From: Lachnospiraceae bacterium UBA7160
Lineage (GTDB): Bacteria > Bacillota > Clostridia > Lachnospirales > Lachnospiraceae
Direction of reading: 5' to 3'
Assembly: GCA_002491565.1 (NCBI GenBank)
Contig: DKWE01000050.1
Coordinates: forward strand, 1 to 64,000
Length of the DNA stretch: 64,000 nt
Every line of letters starts with the position of its first letter. The stretch's first letter is position 1. The position numbers and the translations under genes are program-made. Positions 60,034-64,000 of this stretch are shown here, one piece after another. Under the pieces are notes generated by a model. That model was not told where the DNA came from. It searched no databases and saw nothing but the letters and a program-made list of their open reading frames with translations.

Positions 60034-60876
60034 TTATGCCTCTGTAGCCGCGTAGAATTCCTCCAGCAGAGCGCTGCGCAGGCGTTCCAGAAGCTGTGGA
60101 GCCTTGCCGCCGACTGGTTTGCCGTCAATCTGGTTCGCATGCAGGCAGAACCGGAAGGAGCTGGAAACGAGGACTTCATCTGCTTCAAAGAGCTCCTTCA
60201 GGGTAAAGGCAGTCTCATCGACTGGGATTTCCAGCTTCTTGCACATCCGAATGATATGTGCGCGCCCGATACCTGGCAGGATCAGATTGTCTGTCGGCGC
60301 AGTGCGCAGGACGCCGTCCTTCAGAATATGGACATTGCTGTGCGCGCACTCTGTGACGCGTCCGCCTGGACGGTAAAATACGGATTCCTGGCAACCGGCC
60401 TGCTTTGCCTTTTCCGCAGCGAGTACGGCAGGGATCAGGTTTAAGGTCTTGATATTGCAATGGAAAAAGCGGGTATCTTCGGTTGTGATCAGCTGCTGTG
60501 GTTCCAGACAGTCCGGTATGGTGGTCGGGGTCAGCGTGATCCAGAGATTCCCCTGCCCCTCTGTAAATGCGTGCGTTCTTGGGCCGGTGCCGCGTGTCAC
60601 CTGGACATATACAAACAGGTCGCCGTCCTCCATTTTCCGGATCAGCTGGTTCAGAAGCTTCGCAAGCTCCGTCTTTGTGATGGGCATCGGAATATGTAAC
60701 AGTCCTGCGTTGTTAAACAAGCGGTCAAGGTGTTCTTCTGTAGCGAACATATGATAATTATGACACGGCCATGCGTCATAGACCCCGTCCCCGAACCAGC
60801 TGACCCGGTCATTCATCGGAATCATCATAGCTTCGATTTCATCGTATTTGCCATTGTAGTATCCAAGTGTTTTCAT
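60034..60876 (-). CDS. Class IV aminotransferase, D-amino-acid transaminase-like
   Basis: A 280-residue PLP fold-type IV enzyme. It has RVSWFGDGVYDAWPCHNYHM, VYVQVTRGTGPRTHAFTEG (the R..H motif that binds the alpha-carboxylate in D-amino-acid aminotransferase), NIKTLNLIPAVLAAEKAKQA with the catalytic Lys, and VTECAHSNVHILKDGVLRT with the family E..SNxF/V motif. D-alanine/D-glutamate exchange for cell-wall precursors is the likely role; a branched-chain or 4-amino-4-deoxychorismate enzyme is less likely. ATG 60876 follows GGAGG; the frame extends to 60906 without a site. Transcription starts near 60956 at a hairpin. Confidence 0.9.
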   Translation of the reverse strand: MKTLGYYNGKYDEIEAMMIPMNDRVSWFGDGVYDAWPCHNYHMFATEEHLDRLFNNAGLLHIPMPITKTELAKLLNQLIRKMEDGDLFVYVQVTRGTGPRTHAFTEGQGNLWITLTPTTIPDCLEPQQLITTEDTRFFHCNIKTLNLIPAVLAAEKAKQAGCQESVFYRPGGRVTECAHSNVHILKDGVLRTAPTDNLILPGIGRAHIIRMCKKLEIPVDETAFTLKELFEADEVLVSSSFRFCLHANQIDGKPVGGKAPQLLERLRSALLEEFYAATEA

Positions 60877-60921
60877 TTGAATTCCTCCCTTGCCCTTTCG
60901 GGTCATCGATAGCCTTTAACA

Positions 60922-60956
60922 AAAACGACGAAAGAGGCCGGCCCTTTCGTCGTTTT
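60922..60956. repeat. Perfect hairpin at the predicted 5' end of the aminotransferase mRNA
   Basis: AAAACGACGAAAG (60922-60934) and CTTTCGTCGTTTT (60944-60956) form a 13-base perfect stem with a 9-base loop. In the minus direction it is followed by TTTTTGTTAA. The promoter at 60963-60991 places the transcript start at about 60956, so the hairpin would be the very 5' end of the mRNA. Confidence 0.7.
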
Positions 60957-60962
60957 GTCCTG

Positions 60963-60991
60963 ATTATAGCTCGGCCCTCTGGCAAAGTCAA
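60963..60991 (-). promoter_or_regulatory. Promoter of the D-amino-acid aminotransferase gene
   Basis: On the minus strand TTGACT (60986-60991) and TATAAT (60963-60968) are 17 bases apart. It is the better of the two promoters in this divergent region. Confidence 0.75.
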
Positions 60992-61046
60992 CTACTGACT
61001 GTTAAAATTTTGCCGCCCGGACGGAAAAAGCGTTACAGTTTCGTCC

Positions 61047-61075
61047 TTGTGCATTTTTCCGGGTTGTGGTAAGAT
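61047..61075 (+). promoter_or_regulatory. Promoter of the pseudouridine synthase gene
   Basis: TTGTGC (61047-61052), a 17-base spacer and TAAGAT (61070-61075), 37 bases upstream of the ATG. Confidence 0.55.
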
Positions 61076-61111
61076 AAACGGGATGCGCGGGAATGGGAGG
61101 GCAGAGGACAG

Positions 61112-61861
61112 ATGGCAGAGACGATACAGCAGGATGGGGCAGCCGGCGAGGTCCGGCTGAATAAATATATCAGTGCTTCCGGGCTGTGCTCGCGGCGGGA
61201 GGCAGATCAGCTGATTATAGCCGGAAGAGTACAGGTAGACGGGGCAGCTGCGACGCTTGGAACGCGGGTGCGCAGGGGACAGAATGTGACCGTGGATGGC
61301 AGGAGCATAGAAAAGGAACCAGAGCTGATTCTGCTCGCGGCAAATAAGCCGCGCGGAGTTGTGTGTACGACAGACCAGCGCTGGGGAGATACAACAATAT
61401 ATGACATCCTGAAGTATCCAAAACGTGTCTTTTCTGTTGGCCGGCTGGACAAGGACTCGGAGGGGCTGCTGCTTTTGACGAATGACGGAGATCTCATGGA
61501 CCGGATTATGCGGGCGAGGAATTACCATGAAAAGGAATATGTCGTCACCGTGAACCGGAAAGTGACGCAAGAGTTTTTGCGGCGGATGCAGGACGGGATT
61601 TATCTGGAGGAGCTGGATGTCACGACGAGGCGCTGCAGGGCATGGCAGACCGGGGAGCGGGAGTTCCATCTCGTTCTGACGCAGGGGCTGAACCGCCAGA
61701 TCCGGCGGATGTGCGCGGCGTGCGGATACCGGGTTGAACAGCTGGTGCGCGTGCGGATCATGAATGTACTGCTCGGGGATCTTGCACCGGGGGAGTACCG
61801 GAGCGTGGAGGGTGCGGAGTACCAGAAGCTCACGGCCCTGCTTGCAAACTCACAGAAATAA
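61112..61861 (+). CDS. Ribosomal large-subunit pseudouridine synthase of the RluF/RluB type
   Basis: Isomerises a uridine in 23S rRNA (position 2604/2605 region). The 249-residue protein has an N-terminal S4 RNA-binding domain (RLNKYISASGLCSRREADQL and the following 45 residues) and a RsuA-type catalytic domain with GRLDKDSEGLLLLTNDGDL, whose Asp attacks the base, then a LTQGLNRQIRRMCAACGYRV motif typical of RluF/RluB. No exact target can be assigned from sequence alone. The start has no strong GGAGG; a GGGAGGGC lies at 61096-61103. It is divergent from the aminotransferase gene and followed by ligA after 54 bases. Confidence 0.9.
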   Translation: MAETIQQDGAAGEVRLNKYISASGLCSRREADQLIIAGRVQVDGAAATLGTRVRRGQNVTVDGRSIEKEPELILLAANKPRGVVCTTDQRWGDTTIYDILKYPKRVFSVGRLDKDSEGLLLLTNDGDLMDRIMRARNYHEKEYVVTVNRKVTQEFLRRMQDGIYLEELDVTTRRCRAWQTGEREFHLVLTQGLNRQIRRMCAACGYRVEQLVRVRIMNVLLGDLAPGEYRSVEGAEYQKLTALLANSQK

Positions 61862-61915
61862 ATCTGTGTAGTACGCAGAATACGAAGTATAAAACAGGAA
61901 GGGAGCTGAAAGAAC

Positions 61916-63895
61916 ATGGAAGATGCAATCGCGCGTATGCGGGAATTGACCGGCCGGTTGCGGGAGGCGTCCAGGGCATATTATCAGAACGACACAGAAC
62001 TCATGAGCAATCTGGAGTATGACCGGCTGTATGATGAGCTGGAGAAGCTGGAGCGAGAGACCGGTACCGTGCTGGCGGGCAGCCCGACCGTGACAGTGGG
62101 CTACGCGGCCTTAGAGCAGCTCCCGAAAGAGCGGCATGAGGAGCCGATGCTGTCGCTGGATAAGACGAAGGAAGTCGCGGCGCTGGCAGAATTCGCGGGG
62201 GATCATGAGGTATTGATTTCCTGGAAGCTGGATGGACTGACGGTGGTCCTGACGTACCAGGGCGGGGAACTTGTCAAGGCGGTGACGCGCGGAAACGGCG
62301 AGGTTGGCGAGGTCATCACAAATAATGCAAGGGTATTCCAGAACATTCCACTGCACATTTCATACCAGGGCGAACTGATTCTGCGCGGCGAGGCGGTCAT
62401 CACGTATTCAGAATTTGAAAAGATCAATGAGGAGATCGGGGACGCGGAAGCACGGTACAAGAATCCGCGGAACCTCTGCAGCGGTTCCGTGCGCCAGTTA
62501 AATAATGAAATTACCGCGAAGCGCCATGTGCGGTTCTACGCATTTGCGCTGGTGCGGGCGGACGGTGTGGATTTTGAAAACAGACGGAGCAGCCAATTCG
62601 AATGGCTGCATTCCATGGGGTTTGAGACGGTCGAGTACCGCAGGACGCACGCGGACGGGGTGGCGGATACAGTAGCGTGGTTCGAGGAGAAAATTCAGCA
62701 CTATGATGTCCCGTCCGACGGCCTGGTCGTGACGTATAATGATATTGCGTACGGGCGTTCTCTGGGCAGAACGGCGAAATTTCCGCGTGATTCCATCGCG
62801 TTTAAGTGGCAGGATGAGACGTGCGAGACGACGCTGCGGGAAATCGAGTGGAGCCCGTCCCGGACCGGCCTGATCAATCCGGTCGCCATTTTTGACCCGG
62901 TGGAGCTGGAGGGGACGACGGTGAGCCGCGCGAGTGTCCACAACCTGAGCATTATGAAAGCGCTGCGGCTTGGCATCGGCGATACGGTCACAGTCTATAA
63001 GGCAAATATGATCATTCCACAGATCGCGGAGAATCTGACGGGCAGCGGAGCGGTAGAGATTCCGGAGATTTGTCCGGCCTGCGGCGGTCCGACTACGGTG
63101 AAGCAGATCAATGATGTTGAGACACTCTGCTGCACGAACCCGCGCTGCAGCGCAAAACGGATCAAATCATTTGCGCTGTTCGTCAGCCGGGATGCGATGA
63201 ATATCGAGGGCATGTCGGAGGCGACTCTGGAAAAATTTATCGCGCGCGGCTATCTCCATACCTTTGCGGATCTGTTTCATCTGGAGCAGCACCGGGAGGA
63301 GATTGTGCAGATGGAGGGCTTTGGGGAGAAGTCGTATGCGAACCTGATGCAGAGCATCGGGAAGGCGCGGACGACGACGCTGCCGAGGCTGGTCTACGCG
63401 CTCGGCATCCCGAATATCGGGGTGGCGAATGCGAAGCTGCTCTGCCGGTTCTTTGACTATGAGCTGGAGCGTCTGCGCACAGCGGGGGAAGAGGAGCTGG
63501 CTTCCATCGAGGGGCTTGGAGGGGTCATTGCCGCTTCTGTCGCAGGGTATTTTGCGGACGAGGAGAATGCGGAAGCGCTGGATACGCTTCTTTGCGAGCT
63601 TACACTGGAAAAGCCGGAAGAGCAGGAGGGCGGCAGCACACTTAGCGGCAAGACCTTTGTGATCACAGGAAGTGTGGAGCAGTTTGCGAACCGGAGTGAG
63701 CTGAAAGCGTTTATCGAGGCACATGGCGGAAAGGTGACAGGCTCCGTGACAAAGAAAACGGATTATCTGATTAACAACGATACCACGTCAAATTCGTCAA
63801 AGAATAAAAAGGCGCGGGAGCTTGCGATTCCGGTGCTGTCGGAAGCGGATTTTCTAAAGCTGGTGGAAGAAAGGGAGGATGCGTATGCCGATTAA
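61916..63895 (+). CDS. ligA: NAD-dependent DNA ligase
   Basis: Seals nicks in DNA during replication and repair. The 659-residue protein has the Ia domain (YYQNDTELMSNLEYDRLYDE), the nucleotidyltransferase Lys in SWKLDGLTVVLT (KLDG instead of KIDG), TRGNGEVGE, an OB fold, the zinc finger (CPACGGPTTV, then CCTNPRCSA), helix-hairpin-helix repeats and a C-terminal BRCT domain (GKTFVITGSVEQFANRSELK). GGAAGGGAGC precedes the ATG. The stop overlaps the start of metA by 11 bases. Confidence 0.96.
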   Translation: MEDAIARMRELTGRLREASRAYYQNDTELMSNLEYDRLYDELEKLERETGTVLAGSPTVTVGYAALEQLPKERHEEPMLSLDKTKEVAALAEFAGDHEVLISWKLDGLTVVLTYQGGELVKAVTRGNGEVGEVITNNARVFQNIPLHISYQGELILRGEAVITYSEFEKINEEIGDAEARYKNPRNLCSGSVRQLNNEITAKRHVRFYAFALVRADGVDFENRRSSQFEWLHSMGFETVEYRRTHADGVADTVAWFEEKIQHYDVPSDGLVVTYNDIAYGRSLGRTAKFPRDSIAFKWQDETCETTLREIEWSPSRTGLINPVAIFDPVELEGTTVSRASVHNLSIMKALRLGIGDTVTVYKANMIIPQIAENLTGSGAVEIPEICPACGGPTTVKQINDVETLCCTNPRCSAKRIKSFALFVSRDAMNIEGMSEATLEKFIARGYLHTFADLFHLEQHREEIVQMEGFGEKSYANLMQSIGKARTTTLPRLVYALGIPNIGVANAKLLCRFFDYELERLRTAGEEELASIEGLGGVIAASVAGYFADEENAEALDTLLCELTLEKPEEQEGGSTLSGKTFVITGSVEQFANRSELKAFIEAHGGKVTGSVTKKTDYLINNDTTSNSSKNKKARELAIPVLSEADFLKLVEEREDAYAD

Positions 63896-64000
63896 AATTG
63901 AGAGCGGTCTTCCGGCAAGAGAGATCCTGGAGCGGGAGAATATTTTTGTGATGGACGAAAACCGGGCGGTGCATCAGGACATCCGTCCCATCCAGATTGC
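63885..64000 (+). CDS. metA: Homoserine O-acyltransferase MetA, 5' part
   Basis: The reading frame from ATG 63885 begins MPIKIESGLPAREILERE, then NIFVMDENRAVHQDIRPIQI, closely matching the first 39 residues of MetA enzymes, which acylate homoserine (with acetyl- or succinyl-CoA) at the start of methionine synthesis. GGGAGGAT precedes the start, and the first bases overlap the end of ligA. The active-site region lies beyond the window, so acetyl versus succinyl donor cannot be decided. Confidence 0.88.
   Translation, partial: MPIKIESGLPAREILERENIFVMDENRAVHQDIRPIQI

Noticed and set aside
1..64000. CRISPR array
   Set aside because: No regularly spaced direct repeats; the hairpin array at 74-189 has unequal spacing and no spacers.

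Overview
The window looks like chromosomal DNA from a Gram-positive anaerobe of the Lachnospiraceae/Clostridia type. The grounds are a PolC-type replicase, a second type II topoisomerase pair next to a topoisomerase III, a bifunctional chorismate mutase/prephenate dehydratase, a YqeG-type HAD phosphatase, a DUF815 ATPase, strong GGAGG ribosome sites and the character of the mobile debris. No rRNA, CRISPR array or intact prophage is visible.

Positions 1 to about 17,600 are an accessory, visibly AT-richer and partly decayed region. It opens with the right end of an IS200/IS605-like element that cuts a PIN-domain toxin gene. A damaged sortase B gene and a frameshifted RecA-fold ATPase follow, probably relics of an integrative element. 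Next come a LysR/LysE pair and a class III aminotransferase truncated by a transposase fragment. A compact signalling/export module follows: a LytTR response regulator and GHKL kinase, an XRE regulator, a small secreted protein, a larger secreted protein and a three-gene ABC transporter. A MITE-like repeat and a QueG-like Fe-S protein lead to an HxlR regulator facing three flavin/flavodoxin genes across relics of an oxidoreductase and a MATE pump. A relic of an SRAP (HMCES/YedK) gene closes this part.

Positions 17,600 to 31,600 hold an aromatic-acid exporter family protein and a MATE transporter behind a long leader with mutually exclusive RNA stems. Glutamine synthetase converges on a hybrid histidine kinase that carries a solute-binding domain. 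A phospholipid cluster follows (PAP2 protein, flippase-like protein, phosphatidylserine synthase and decarboxylase), then a polyprenyl sugar-phosphate transferase and a two-gene ABC importer with no binding protein nearby.

Positions 31,700 to 64,000 are dense housekeeping sequence, mostly on the plus strand: queH, argH, asd, topB, a hexapeptide-repeat protein, parE and parC; two tRNA genes (Gly-CCC, Pro-GGG) around a nucleotidyltransferase; an HPr protein; pheA; a DUF815 ATPase; ppx and ppk; ispG; polC; yqeG; an SH3-domain membrane protein; a D-amino-acid aminotransferase; an rRNA pseudouridine synthase; ligA; and the start of metA. Amino-acid synthesis (asd, metA, argH, pheA), polyphosphate metabolism (ppx, ppk) and DNA replication and topology (topB, parE, parC, polC, ligA) dominate. 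Noteworthy non-coding structures are the MATE leader, a hairpin at the predicted 5' end of the aminotransferase mRNA, and a possible small RNA between tRNA-Pro and the HPr gene.
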